A stretch of 64,000 bases of DNA. It comes from Pseudoalteromonas phenolica (GTDB taxonomy: Bacteria; Pseudomonadota; Gammaproteobacteria; Enterobacterales; Alteromonadaceae). The stretch spans positions 3,224,001 to 3,288,000 of the forward strand of contig NZ_CP013187.1 of the NCBI RefSeq assembly GCF_001444405.1. The letters run 5' to 3'. The notes beneath the pieces are model-generated. The model was not told where the DNA came from and did not search any database. It was given only the letters and a program-made list of their open reading frames with translations. Below, piece by piece: positions 63,776-64,000 of the stretch. Made by a program: the position numbers and the translations under genes. Position 1 is the stretch's first letter, and the number at the start of each line of letters is the position of its first letter.

Positions 63776-64000
63776 TTTCTTCTTCCTGCTCTTTTAGTAA
63801 AAACGCGGCTAAGCGTAAATCTTCTGGCGTGGTAATTTTAATATTATCACTTCGACCTTCAACGAGTAATACTGGCTTACCCTGTAGCTCCATAGCTGAA
63901 GCTTCATCCGTAATAAGTTTGGATTCAGATAAACAAGTCTTCAGAGCATCTTTTAGCGCCTGATAAGGAAATAACTGAGGTGTAAGAGCCTGCCATAATT
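63768..64000 (-). CDS. ispD: 2-C-methyl-D-erythritol 4-phosphate cytidylyltransferase IspD, C-terminal fragment
   Basis: Last 77 codons of ispD, cut by the right edge. The visible end reads LWQALTPQLFPYQALKDAL, then ITDEASAMELQGKPVLLVEG, and RSDNIKITTPEDLRLAAFLL, which are the C-terminal IspD blocks. Stop is TAG at 63768-63770, overlapping the ispF start. IspD makes CDP-methylerythritol two steps ahead of IspF, and the ispD-ispF pair is standard. Confidence 0.95.
   Translation of the reverse strand, partial: LWQALTPQLFPYQALKDALKTCLSESKLITDEASAMELQGKPVLLVEGRSDNIKITTPEDLRLAAFLLKEQEEEND

Overview
The window is chromosomal DNA of a marine gammaproteobacterium of the order Alteromonadales, most likely Pseudoalteromonas or a close relative. 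This rests on E. coli/Vibrio-like gene order (hfq-hflX-hflK-hflC-purA; rpoS-nlpD-pcm-surE-truD-ispF-ispD), moderately low GC, a PanP-type aspartate decarboxylase, and palindromic interspersed repeats. Genus assignment is inference, because no 16S rRNA gene is present. I see no rRNA, tRNA, CRISPR array, intact prophage or insertion sequence.

Region 1 (1-15.1 kb) is the classic minus-strand run nnr-tsaE-amiB-mutL-miaA-hfq-hflX-hflK-hflC with the start of purA at the left edge; queG diverges from nnr. A hybrid histidine kinase with a downstream response regulator and a GNAT acetyltransferase follow. Region 2 (15.1-21.5 kb) holds small redox, chaperone and metabolic genes (glutathione peroxidase, parvulin, GST-like protein, DUF2750, VOC protein), panP, and a membrane GGDEF-EAL protein whose catalytic motifs are all lost. 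Region 3 (21.5-28.7 kb) holds a TrmB-like methyltransferase with an ABC transporter, ubiX, mpl, then pyrE-rph divergent from yicC. A compact folded element of about 100 bp lies between pyrE and mpl.

Region 4 (28.8-39.5 kb) is mixed: a small secreted protein, a DUF2306 membrane protein divergent from a membrane-anchored AraC regulator, a chemoreceptor, rsmJ, a second response regulator sharing an unrecognised C-terminal region with the first, prlC and gorA. Region 5 (39.6-48.2 kb) is the most lineage-specific: an outer-membrane barrel-like protein, a 1.2-kilo-residue lipoprotein, a small unknown protein, a TraF/FadL-like outer-membrane protein and a FapA (DUF342) protein. Region 6 (48.3-64 kb) is conserved: asnA/asnC, trmH-recG, recA-pncC divergent from mutS, then rpoS-nlpD-pcm-surE-truD-ispF-ispD, the last cut by the right edge.

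The most notable non-coding structure is a tandem array of about ten 81-bp palindromic units at 52.9-53.7 kb, between recG and a degenerate tyrosine-recombinase gene. Each unit is two inverted REP-like hairpins headed by GTAG (a BIME). Two single 55-bp elements of a related GTAGGCG type lie elsewhere and differ by two base-pair-preserving changes. Two TACCAATC-ended MITE-like elements also occur. I found no clear new multi-gene system; the best candidates for unrecorded biology are the shared response-regulator output region, the REP array, the folded element beside pyrE, and the large-lipoprotein locus.
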